From an uncultured Actinomycetes bacterium (GTDB lineage: Bacteria; Actinomycetota; Acidimicrobiia; Acidimicrobiales; Ilumatobacteraceae), in contig CAIOHI010000145.1 in assembly GCA_903858075.1 (NCBI GenBank), forward strand, positions 1 to 20,403: a stretch of 20,403 nucleotides of DNA. Direction: 5' to 3'. Position 1 is the first letter of the stretch. Each line of letters begins with the position of its first letter. The translations under genes were made by a program, and so were the position numbers. This document shows, in pieces, positions 5,769-12,486 of this stretch. Under the pieces are notes generated by a model. That model made no database searches, was not told the origin of the DNA, and was given only the letters and a program-made list of their open reading frames with translations.

Positions 5769-7296
5769 GCCCTCGCGCGAAGAGTTTGCAGCGCTTGCTG
5801 CGCAACACAGTGTGGTGCCGGTGTGGTCTGAACTGCTAGCCGACCTTGAAACACCTGTTTCCGTATTTGCCAAATTGGTAGGCGAAGGCAATGGCTTCCT
5901 CTTCGAGTCGGTTGAACATGGCGAGCGCTGGAGCAGGTTTTCTTTTCTGGGGCAAAACCCCATTGCGAAAATGGTTTTGCGCGATGGAGTTCTGCACACC
6001 ACGGGCAATATGCCAGCAGGCGTTCCCACCGATCAAGGAATTTTGGCTGCGATGGAGTCGCTCTTAGCGATATACCAGGCGCCGCTGCTTCAAGATCTTC
6101 CGCCTCTCCAAAGTGGGCTCGTTGGCTATTTGGGTTACGACGTCATTCGCGAAGTTGAGCATTTACCGAACACTCCACCCGACCCGCGTGAACTTCCCGA
6201 TGCGGTCATGAACATCATTGGTTCACTGGTTGCCTTCGACCATTGGCGCCAACGGATGTTTGTCTTAGAAAGTGTTCCCACTGTTGGCGCAAACCTCAAC
6301 GAGGTGTACGACGCTGCAGTAGCGCGCATTGAAGAATCGATTCGGCGCATTTCACTTCCACTTCCGTATAGCCCAGTTGAGCCACCAGTGCCAGGCGATG
6401 CTTTGCCGTCGGTGGAGTCGTCGTTGCCAAATGGTAGGTATCAACAAGCTGTTGAAGTTGCGAAAGAATACGTTCGCTCCGGTGACATTTTTCAAGTGGT
6501 GTTGTCGCAACGATTTGATCTTGAACTAGGTGCCGACCCATACGACGTGTATCGCGTATTGCGGCAAGTGAACCCCAGCCCGTACATGTACTTTTTGCGT
6601 GAACCAGAACTCTGCATCGTAGGAAGTTCGCCAGAACCAATGGTGCAACTCATGAATGGCAAAGTGGTGAGCCGGCCCATTGCGGGCACACGCAAGCGTG
6701 GCCGCGACGATGAACACGACCGCCGACTTGCAGGCGAGCTGCGTGAAAACCCGAAAGAAGTTGCTGAACACATCATGTTGGTAGACCTTGCTCGTAATGA
6801 TGTCGGTCGCGTGGCCGAATTTGGCACGGTGGTGGTGGAAGAACTCATGACCCTCGAGCGATACAGCCACGTTATGCATCTCACCTCACAGGTCACAGGT
6901 GAATTGAAAAAAGGTCTGGGGCCAATTGATGTCATTCGTGCCACCATGCCTGCCGGCACTGTGAGTGGTGCGCCAAAAGTACGGGCAATGGAAATTATTG
7001 ACGAGTTAGAGCCTGTGAAGCGCGGTCCATATGCAGGTGTGGTGGGGTATGTCGACTTCAGCGGCAATCTTGATGCTGCAATTGCCATTCGCACCATGTT
7101 TATTCGGCCAGTAACAAATGCCACTGGTGAGAAAGTGTGGATTGCAAGTTTGCAGGCAGGTGCCGGCATTGTTGCCGACAGCGTTCCTGAAGATGAAGAT
7201 TTAGAATGTCACAACAAGGCTGCAGCGCTACTTGCCGCAATTCCCGCAGCCCGGCGAATGACATTGGCTCGACAACAGCGAGGAACTTCGGTATGA
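5755..7296 (+). CDS. trpE: Anthranilate synthase component I
   Basis: Chorismate-binding subunit that makes anthranilate, the first committed tryptophan step, with ammonia from TrpG. The 513 residues match family length. The N-terminal LFES...RWSRFSF segment (49-64) resembles the tryptophan feedback-binding LLES region. The catalytic half contains SRPIAGTRKRG, DLARNDVGRV, PAGTVSGAPKVRAMEIIDELEP (PAGTVSGAPK at 399-408) and the C-terminal AGAGIVADS-type motif. The start is ATG 5755, inside hisI; the N-terminus aligns with actinobacterial TrpE from there, while a longer frame from 5695 adds non-homologous residues. No trpG, trpD or trpC is nearby. Its TGA overlaps the ygfZ ATG. PabB is excluded by the full length and the feedback-type N-terminus. 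Confidence 0.95.
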   Translation: MTLIKPSREEFAALAAQHSVVPVWSELLADLETPVSVFAKLVGEGNGFLFESVEHGERWSRFSFLGQNPIAKMVLRDGVLHTTGNMPAGVPTDQGILAAMESLLAIYQAPLLQDLPPLQSGLVGYLGYDVIREVEHLPNTPPDPRELPDAVMNIIGSLVAFDHWRQRMFVLESVPTVGANLNEVYDAAVARIEESIRRISLPLPYSPVEPPVPGDALPSVESSLPNGRYQQAVEVAKEYVRSGDIFQVVLSQRFDLELGADPYDVYRVLRQVNPSPYMYFLREPELCIVGSSPEPMVQLMNGKVVSRPIAGTRKRGRDDEHDRRLAGELRENPKEVAEHIMLVDLARNDVGRVAEFGTVVVEELMTLERYSHVMHLTSQVTGELKKGLGPIDVIRATMPAGTVSGAPKVRAMEIIDELEPVKRGPYAGVVGYVDFSGNLDAAIAIRTMFIRPVTNATGEKVWIASLQAGAGIVADSVPEDEDLECHNKAAALLAAIPAARRMTLARQQRGTSV

Positions 7297-8099
7297 GTGT
7301 GCAGTGGCTGAGGTTAGAACGAGATTTTTTGCTTGTGCAAGGCGTTGATGCAGAGAAGTATTTGCACTCACAGTTAAGTCAGAGCATTCAAGGAATGCCT
7401 GTGGGTTCCGCGCAGCACAGCTTGCTCTTGCAGCCCACTGGCAAATTAGATGCTGTGGTGCGTATTACGCGTTTGGAAGACACCATATTTGTGCTCGACA
7501 TGGAGCCAGGCACTGCTGAAAGTGCGTTGTTGCGGCTGAAGAAATTTATGATTCGCGTTCAAGCCACTATCGAAGTGGTGCAGTGGCAATGTATTGCGCT
7601 GCGTGGAGAAGGTGCAGCAGAAGTGGCTAAGTCGCTGGGCCGCATTCCTTCTGAAGGTGCAGTTGTTCCAGCCTGGTGGCCTACGTCGCATGCTGTTGAT
7701 CTTGTTGGCCCAGCTGTTGCAGATATTCCCACCGATGTGGCAAGCGCAATGAGCGAGTCAAGTTTCCATGCTCTTCGTGTTCAGGCTGGTTGGCCAGTGC
7801 TAGGCATCGACATTGAACCAGGTTGTGTGCCAGGTGAGTCGGGGTTGCTTGGCGTTGCCGTGAGTTTCACCAAAGGTTGCTACCCGGGTCAAGAACTGGT
7901 TGAACGCATGGATTCGCGTGCTGCTGTTTCTCCTCATGTATTGCGACGCGTGGAAGTTGCAGCAGGTGTACAAGTAGGTGACCGTATTGTGGTCGATGGT
8001 GCCGACAGCGGCGTTGTTACCTCGGCCGCTGGTGCTGTTGCCATTGCTCGCATGTCGCGCAACGCCAGCGAGTACGGCGAGGCACTTCAACCCGCTTAG
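7293..8099 (+). CDS. ygfZ: YgfZ/GcvT-like folate-binding protein
   Basis: Tetrahydrofolate-dependent protein of the YgfZ family, which helps repair or assemble certain iron-sulphur clusters. The 268 residues include the diagnostic motif KGCYPGQELVERM, with Lys194 and Cys196 as the conserved functional pair, preceded by GESGLLGVAVSF. The N-terminal GVDAEKYLHSQLSQSI and LLLQPTGKLDAVVRI match the GcvT-like barrel. The start is ATG 7293, overlapping the trpE stop as ATGA; a frame open from 7206 lies within trpE and is not homologous. Its TAG (8097-8099) overlaps the TAA of the convergent gene. The link to Fe-S enzymes, perhaps including endonuclease III in this window, is only a family-level suggestion. 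Confidence 0.9.
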   Translation: MSVQWLRLERDFLLVQGVDAEKYLHSQLSQSIQGMPVGSAQHSLLLQPTGKLDAVVRITRLEDTIFVLDMEPGTAESALLRLKKFMIRVQATIEVVQWQCIALRGEGAAEVAKSLGRIPSEGAVVPAWWPTSHAVDLVGPAVADIPTDVASAMSESSFHALRVQAGWPVLGIDIEPGCVPGESGLLGVAVSFTKGCYPGQELVERMDSRAAVSPHVLRRVEVAAGVQVGDRIVVDGADSGVVTSAAGAVAIARMSRNASEYGEALQPA

Positions 8100-8980
8100 T
8101 TTTGCCCGAATGCCTCAATGAGATTCCAAGGCGTCTCTTTGCTCGCAGGGTCAGGGTTGAGCGCGGTCATGGTAATTGCATTTGCGCCCGCATCAATGTG
8201 CTCATTCATGCGGGAAAGAATTTGCTCACGTGTTCCCCATGGAATAAACCTGTCGACTAATCGGTCACTGCCTTTTCCTGCCCAGTCATCTTCAGTGAAA
8301 CCAAATTTTACCCATTGGCGTTGGTAGGCGGGAAGCGGCAGGTAAATGTGTAATGCCTTGCGACCTGCTGCACGCGCAAGATCGGGGTCGGTGGTGAGGC
8401 AACAGGGGAGCACAACGTTCAACACCTTGTGTGCTCCTAGCGTTGCTCGTGATGCTGCAGTGTGTTCTGGGGGTTGCATGTAAGTGTTTGCGCCATCGGC
8501 ATATTCGGCAGCAACCTGCATCATCTTTGGGCCGTGAGCGGCGATATAGATAGGCGATGGTGGCGGGTTCTTTGGTGTGTGCAGGGGAGTCTTGCCGCGC
8601 ATCGTGGTGAGATATGCAGTCATTTTCTCTACAGGGTTTTCCCATTCCAAGCCACGCATTTGTGCGGCAATGGGGTGAGATACGCCGAGTCCTTGAATGA
8701 AACGCCCGCCAGATAATTCTGCAAGTGTGCGAGCAGCTTGAATGCTCGCAATAGCGTCGCGGCCGTAGATGTGTGCAATGCCACTTGCAACAGAGATACG
8801 AGTTGTCTTGGCGAGAATATGACTTGCCAACACATAAATTTCACGACCATAAACATCGGTAATCCAAACCGATGGATAACCGAGTTCTTCTAAACGTAGA
8901 ACATGCGTCATTACTTCAGTAGGGCTAAGCGCATCGGCGCCAAGGATGAGTCCGCCTACTGGCGATTGTGCACTTGACAC
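8096..8980 (-). CDS. LLM-class (F420-dependent type) oxidoreductase A
   Basis: Luciferase-like TIM-barrel protein of 294 residues, of the type that in actinobacteria uses reduced coenzyme F420 rather than FMN. Typical stretches are LRLEELGYPSVWITDVYGRE, LAKTTRISVASGIAHIYGRD, LAELSGGRFIQGLGVSHP and PIYIAAHGPKMMQVAAEYADG. The substrate is unknown; no deazaflavin contact can be verified by eye. The start is GTG 8980-8978, one base after the crotonase stop, so it is translationally coupled as the fourth gene of the minus-strand arm. The stop codon overlaps that of ygfZ. A second, different LLM protein begins the opposite arm, suggesting two successive F420-type redox steps or a two-substrate pathway. 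Confidence 0.88.
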   Translation of the reverse strand: MSSAQSPVGGLILGADALSPTEVMTHVLRLEELGYPSVWITDVYGREIYVLASHILAKTTRISVASGIAHIYGRDAIASIQAARTLAELSGGRFIQGLGVSHPIAAQMRGLEWENPVEKMTAYLTTMRGKTPLHTPKNPPPSPIYIAAHGPKMMQVAAEYADGANTYMQPPEHTAASRATLGAHKVLNVVLPCCLTTDPDLARAAGRKALHIYLPLPAYQRQWVKFGFTEDDWAGKGSDRLVDRFIPWGTREQILSRMNEHIDAGANAITMTALNPDPASKETPWNLIEAFGQN

Positions 8981-8981
8981 T

Positions 8982-9743
8982 TTATTTCTTTTGGAAATTT
9001 GCTGGGCGTCGCTCTGCGACTGCTTTGGTTCCTTCGGTGAAATCTGCCGTAGTTTTTAACCGTGTTTGTTCAGCCATCTCATGTTGGGTTGCCTGAGCGA
9101 CTTGATCGGCAATTCCCTTGCGCAGAGTTGCGCGAATGGACTCGACTGCTAGTGGGGCTGATGATGCAATCTCGGCAGCGAGGGCGAAAGCCGCAGATTC
9201 AATTTCGTCGTTAGGAACAAGTTGATCTACCAGCCCAATCGCATGTGCTTCGGTTCCGTTGATGCGCCGCCCAGTGAAGAGGAGCTCAGCTGTTTTTTGC
9301 TCGCCCACTAATCGCGGGAGAGTAACGGTCAGACCGAAGCCATGGTGGAATCCGAGTTGTGCAAAGTTTGCGCTAAATTTTGAATCGGCAGAAGCAATAC
9401 GAAAGTCGGCTGAAAGTGCAAGTCCGAGGCCACCGCCAATTGCTGCACCTATCACTGCTGCGACAAAAGGTTTGTTGGTGCGAAAGAGGCGTGCGGCAGC
9501 ATTGTACAAATCGGTTGTTGAATAGGGGGAAGCGTTTCCCGAAAAGTCGGCACCTGCGCAGAAGTTCTTTCCTTCTGCGGCCAAAACGATGCATCGACAA
9601 TCGTCTTGTTTGTCGAGCTCTTCGAGTGCGTCAGCTAAGGAAGAGATCATGTCGAAAGAAAAGAAATTGTTCGGCGGCCTTTTCAGCCTCACCGTTGCAA
9701 CGTGCTGTGAAATTCCTTCAATGAATACAAATGGTTCGGTCAC
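8982..9743 (-). CDS. Crotonase-fold enoyl-CoA hydratase/isomerase family protein
   Basis: Acyl-CoA-binding crotonase of 253 residues. The oxyanion hole is intact: KNFCAGADFSGN (59-70) and GAAIGGGLGLALSADFRIAS (99-118). However, the two glutamates that do hydration in classical enoyl-CoA hydratase are absent: Gly107 occupies the GGGxE position and Phe127 the PE position (KFSANFAQLGFHHGFG). This argues against a standard beta-oxidation hydratase and is closer to PaaG-type isomerase or another crotonase chemistry. The start is GTG 9743, with AAGGAAG immediately upstream, 8 nt after the monooxygenase stop. It is the third gene in the minus-strand arm. Confidence 0.9.
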   Translation of the reverse strand: MTEPFVFIEGISQHVATVRLKRPPNNFFSFDMISSLADALEELDKQDDCRCIVLAAEGKNFCAGADFSGNASPYSTTDLYNAAARLFRTNKPFVAAVIGAAIGGGLGLALSADFRIASADSKFSANFAQLGFHHGFGLTVTLPRLVGEQKTAELLFTGRRINGTEAHAIGLVDQLVPNDEIESAAFALAAEIASSAPLAVESIRATLRKGIADQVAQATQHEMAEQTRLKTTADFTEGTKAVAERRPANFQKK

Positions 9744-9751
9744 TATCTTCC

Positions 9752-10114
9752 TTATGGTTTGAGGGTGAAAAAGTCGGCGCGAGCAGTAAAAGTTTCGTCG
9801 TACACGGGTTCTGAGTGGTCGACGCGGTATTTCTTAAAGTCACCCTTCAAGAAACCGTGTTTCGAAAAATGTGCACTCATATCGTGATAATTGGGATGTT
9901 TGAAGTGTGCGGCAAGCGAAGCTTCATTTTGCCATAGCTCCCACACGACCATGCGCGTGTTCACTACTGGGTCGGGAGCGAAGTAATAAGCCAAACAACC
10001 GGGCTCTTCGTTGCGCGCAGGCAACTGGAGCGGAGCACTCGTTGAGAGACAGGCATCGCGCCCTTCTGGTGTCTTAAATTCTGCTGTTCCAGCGAGCACG
10101 ATCATGTATGTCAT
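9752..10114 (-). CDS. ABM-superfamily quinol monooxygenase-like protein
   Basis: A 120-residue antibiotic-biosynthesis-monooxygenase fold protein (ferredoxin-like, cofactor-free oxygenases such as YgiN). The family hallmark is clear: EEPGCLAYYFAPDPVVNTRMVVWELWQNEASLAAHFKHPNY. It probably acts as a dimer on a phenol or quinol-like compound, or is a small-molecule binding relative; sequence alone does not decide. The start is ATG 10114 with AAAGGAAA upstream. It is 12 nt behind the dienelactone hydrolase and 8 nt ahead of the crotonase. The extended C-terminal tail (YRVDHSEPVYDETFTARADFFTLKP) exceeds the minimal domain. Confidence 0.82.
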   Translation of the reverse strand: MTYMIVLAGTAEFKTPEGRDACLSTSAPLQLPARNEEPGCLAYYFAPDPVVNTRMVVWELWQNEASLAAHFKHPNYHDMSAHFSKHGFLKGDFKKYRVDHSEPVYDETFTARADFFTLKP

Positions 10115-10126
10115 AGGTTTCCTTTG

Positions 10127-10855
10127 TTAGTGAAGATTGCGCTGGAAAAGATCGAGGAGTCGCATCCAATGTCGTTTGTCGGCTTTCTCGTTGTATGCAG
10201 GGCGATCGTTGAATGCAAAACCGTGATGATTGCCCCAGTAGCGCTCTAAGTTGCCACGCACATTTGCCTCTTGCATATCGGCTTCAAACTGATCGACCAT
10301 AGACATGGGCACGTAGTCATCATGCTCAGCGCAAGCTACGTACATTTCTGCCAAAATTTCATTGAGTCGTAAATGAGGAGAATCTGCTTTGTCGACATGA
10401 AGACGTACTCCGTAAAACGAAGCGGCGGCTTTGACGACCTTTGGAAGTTCCGCTGCTACGTAAATAGCAAATGGTCCACTCATGCAGTAGCCAACAACGC
10501 CGACCGTGTTTTCGTCTGCTGCAGATTGTTCCTTGGCGTAGGCCAAGAGGCTTTTTGCGTCACGTGACACCATTTTGTTACTCATTGCCATCATGAGTTC
10601 GCGCATTTGCTCAAATGATTCTTTGCTTGCAAAATCGAGTTCAAATGCCGGAGTACTGCGGTAGTACAAGTTGGGCAACATCACGTAGTAGCCATGGCTG
10701 GCAATAGTGCGCGCCATGGAGTGCAGCAGCTCTCGTTTGCCCGGTGCATCCATAAGAAACAGAACAACAGGCAAAGACGTGCCGTCTTCTGGGTGGGCGA
10801 TATATGTGCCCATTTGACCTTCGTCAGTAGCGATCTCGATGTGGTATTCCCTCAT
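10127..10855 (-). CDS. Dienelactone hydrolase family protein
   Basis: Alpha/beta hydrolase of 242 residues in the dienelactone hydrolase family, which opens lactones or related esters in ring-degradation routes. The nucleophile elbow GYCMSG places the catalytic Cys at 124, the acid is in AEHDDYVP (Asp179 or 180), and the base is in WGNHHGFAF (His210 or 211). Cys rather than Ser supports the DLH family over general esterases. The start is ATG 10855, with TAGAAT 6 nt upstream on the minus strand. It leads a four-gene minus-strand arm and is divergent from the second LLM gene across 56 bp. The true substrate is unknown. No signal peptide is visible. Confidence 0.9.
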   Translation of the reverse strand: MREYHIEIATDEGQMGTYIAHPEDGTSLPVVLFLMDAPGKRELLHSMARTIASHGYYVMLPNLYYRSTPAFELDFASKESFEQMRELMMAMSNKMVSRDAKSLLAYAKEQSAADENTVGVVGYCMSGPFAIYVAAELPKVVKAAASFYGVRLHVDKADSPHLRLNEILAEMYVACAEHDDYVPMSMVDQFEADMQEANVRGNLERYWGNHHGFAFNDRPAYNEKADKRHWMRLLDLFQRNLH

Positions 10856-10861
10856 GGACTC

Positions 10862-10867
10862 ATTCTA
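10862..10867 (-). promoter_or_regulatory. -10 box of the minus-strand catabolic arm
   Basis: TAGAAT on the minus strand is followed by 6 nt and then ATG 10855. TTCGAC at 10892-10887 (minus strand) lies 19 nt upstream and could serve as the -35; it is part of the inverted repeat. Confidence 0.65.
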
Positions 10868-10873
10868 AACATA

Positions 10874-10893
10874 TTTCGACACCAATGTCGAAA
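10874..10893. promoter_or_regulatory. Candidate operator centred between divergent starts
   Basis: A perfect inverted repeat with arms TTTCGACA and TGTCGAAA around a 4-nt spacer. Its ends are 19 and 38 bases from both the minus-strand start (10855) and the plus-strand start (10912), so it is centred exactly at the midpoint. A protein bound here would cover the -35 region of both promoters. The TetR-family gene in the plus arm is the natural candidate ligand-responsive repressor. I saw no second copy in the window. Confidence 0.6.
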
Positions 10894-10899
10894 ATGGGG

Positions 10900-10905
10900 T
10901 AAGGT
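10900..10905 (+). promoter_or_regulatory. -10 box of the plus-strand catabolic arm
   Basis: TAAGGT, then 6 nt, then ATG 10912. TTCGAC at 10875-10880 lies 19 nt upstream, mirroring the opposite promoter. No Shine-Dalgarno sequence precedes the ATG. Confidence 0.6.
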
Positions 10906-10911
10906 GCCGAT

Positions 10912-11769
10912 ATGGCAATGACCGCAGGAGTTCACTTACCTCAAGCAGGGCCAGCTGCATCGGGCGACGCCCTACGCCGTACAGCGGTGCTTGCAGAAGA
11001 GTTGGGTTTTGCCGACGTGTGGGTGAGCGACCATTTGGCTGTCCCCACCGGGTCCGACTATCCACCCTCTGCCTATGTCTTTGAACCGTTAACAACAATG
11101 TCGTGGATTGCTGCTCATACGAAGCGCGTAGGAATAGGCACCACCGTATTGGTGCTTCCAATGCGTCATCCGCTCAACGTTGCGAAATCTGTTGCCACCA
11201 TCGATCAATTCAGTGGTGGGCGTGTCATCTTGGGCGTGGCTGCAGGTTGGTTAGAAGCAGAGTTCGATGCGTTAGGTATTCCGTTTCACGAACGAGGTGC
11301 CCGTACCGATGAAGCGATCAGCATGTTGCGGAACTTTTGGACAAATGACCACATCACCGAGACGTACCCCGTGCATCACTCAACACTGGCTTCAATGCGC
11401 ACGTTGCCGCAGCCAGTGCGGCATGTTCCGCTATGGATTGGGGGCCATGCCGATGTTGCCTTGCGACGTGCAATAGCCGTGGGTGATGGTTGGCACGGCG
11501 CATTTTTGTCGCCTGAGCAAACAGAAAAACGAGTGCAAAAATTACGCGCTGGGCGCCCGGAAGAGACGTTTGCCATTTCAATGCGAACGCGCTGGGATGC
11601 ATTACTCGATGAAGAAGATCTCATCATGTACGAAATAGACAAGTACCGAGAAGTAGGGGTAACGCATCTTGTGCCCGAGCCTCGTCAACGCACTGTTGAT
11701 TTGTATATGGAGTCCATGCAGAAAATGGCAAATATTTTGGTTCGTGCCGGTGTTGAAATGGAGAAATAA
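10912..11769 (+). CDS. LLM-class (F420-dependent type) oxidoreductase B
   Basis: Luciferase-like oxidoreductase of 285 residues. Typical segments are AVLAEELGFADVWVSDHLAVP, LTTMSWIAAHTKRVGIGTTVLVLPMRHPLNVAKSVATIDQFSGGRVILGVAAGWLEAEF and VPLWIGGHADVALRRAIAVGDGWHG. The pattern matches the probable F420-dependent group (DHLAVP, RHP, GAGW-like motif), but the cofactor is inferred from the family. It differs clearly from the LLM protein at 8096-8980, so the two are paralogues rather than a duplication. It is first in the plus arm, 3 nt before the TetR gene. The C-terminal helix MESMQKMANILVRAGVE is complete. Confidence 0.9.
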   Translation: MAMTAGVHLPQAGPAASGDALRRTAVLAEELGFADVWVSDHLAVPTGSDYPPSAYVFEPLTTMSWIAAHTKRVGIGTTVLVLPMRHPLNVAKSVATIDQFSGGRVILGVAAGWLEAEFDALGIPFHERGARTDEAISMLRNFWTNDHITETYPVHHSTLASMRTLPQPVRHVPLWIGGHADVALRRAIAVGDGWHGAFLSPEQTEKRVQKLRAGRPEETFAISMRTRWDALLDEEDLIMYEIDKYREVGVTHLVPEPRQRTVDLYMESMQKMANILVRAGVEMEK

Positions 11770-11772
11770 AAA

Positions 11773-12486
11773 ATGGTCAAACAAATGACTCCTGAAGTTG
11801 TAGCAGTCCGTGGTGGAAAAATACCAAGTGGCATCTCCGTTCAACGTAGAAGTCAAACAGGTGCTATTCAAGGCGAAGGAAAAGCTCAGCGTACGCGTGA
11901 ACGCATCATGCAAGCCGCTCGTATTGTGTTTGCCCGGTACGGCTATCAAGATGCAACCGTTGAACATGTGGTGCGTGAAGCCGGATTAGCTCGCGGCAGT
12001 TTTTATACATATTTCAGTTCAAAACACGACTTATTTCGCCATCTTGCCGGCGTCATTGATCGCAGCATCGCCGAAGAAGTTGTGAAATTAGATGCGCTAC
12101 GCAAGAGCAGCCCAATCGAAAACTTGTCTATTTCAAATCAAATTTATCTGACCGTGGTCAAGAGAAACTATGACTTGTATGTCCTTGTCGATGGTGTTGC
12201 ATCATTTGACAACAGTGTGCGTGATGCACGGCTTGCATCGCGTAAAAAACATATCGATCGCGTTGCGAAGAAAATTAAGCAATGGCAGGAATTGGGCTGG
12301 GCGGACCCCGATGTCAATACAGATCTAGCTGCGGCGCTGCTTGTTTCTATGACTGCAACTTTTTCGCGCTGGCTGTACATAGGACAATCTCATTTTGATG
12401 AAGATGAAGCGTTGGAATACCTCAACAACATTTGGATTACTACGTGCAAGTTGAAAGACCCTCAGAACGCAAAGGAAATAAAGTGA
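11773..12486 (+). CDS. TetR-family transcriptional regulator
   Basis: DNA-binding repressor of 237 residues. Residues 38-90 form the TetR domain (TRERIMQAARIVFARYGYQDATVEHVVREAGLARGSFYTYFSSKHDLFRHL), with the helix-turn-helix around 61-82. The ligand domain follows and is not informative about its inducer. About 37 basic, disordered-looking residues precede the domain, longer than usual; ATG 11785 could remove four of them. The chosen ATG 11773 has GGAG at 11760-11763, 9 nt away. It lies between an LLM gene and the acyl-CoA dehydrogenase, overlapping the latter by 4 nt, so it is probably autoregulated through the inverted repeat at 10874-10893. Confidence 0.92.
   Translation: MVKQMTPEVVAVRGGKIPSGISVQRRSQTGAIQGEGKAQRTRERIMQAARIVFARYGYQDATVEHVVREAGLARGSFYTYFSSKHDLFRHLAGVIDRSIAEEVVKLDALRKSSPIENLSISNQIYLTVVKRNYDLYVLVDGVASFDNSVRDARLASRKKHIDRVAKKIKQWQELGWADPDVNTDLAAALLVSMTATFSRWLYIGQSHFDEDEALEYLNNIWITTCKLKDPQNAKEIK

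Noticed and set aside
6492..7169. 225-codon open frame antisense to trpE
   Set aside because: It is Ser/Arg/Thr-rich with no domain pattern, lies wholly within trpE and is explained by codon bias of the sense gene.
7206..7292. Upstream extension of ygfZ
   Set aside because: It lies in trpE out of frame; the ATGA overlap at 7293 is the standard coupling.
8982..10114. Possible standard beta-oxidation operon
   Set aside because: The crotonase lacks hydratase glutamates and there is no thiolase, 3-hydroxyacyl-CoA dehydrogenase or CoA ligase.
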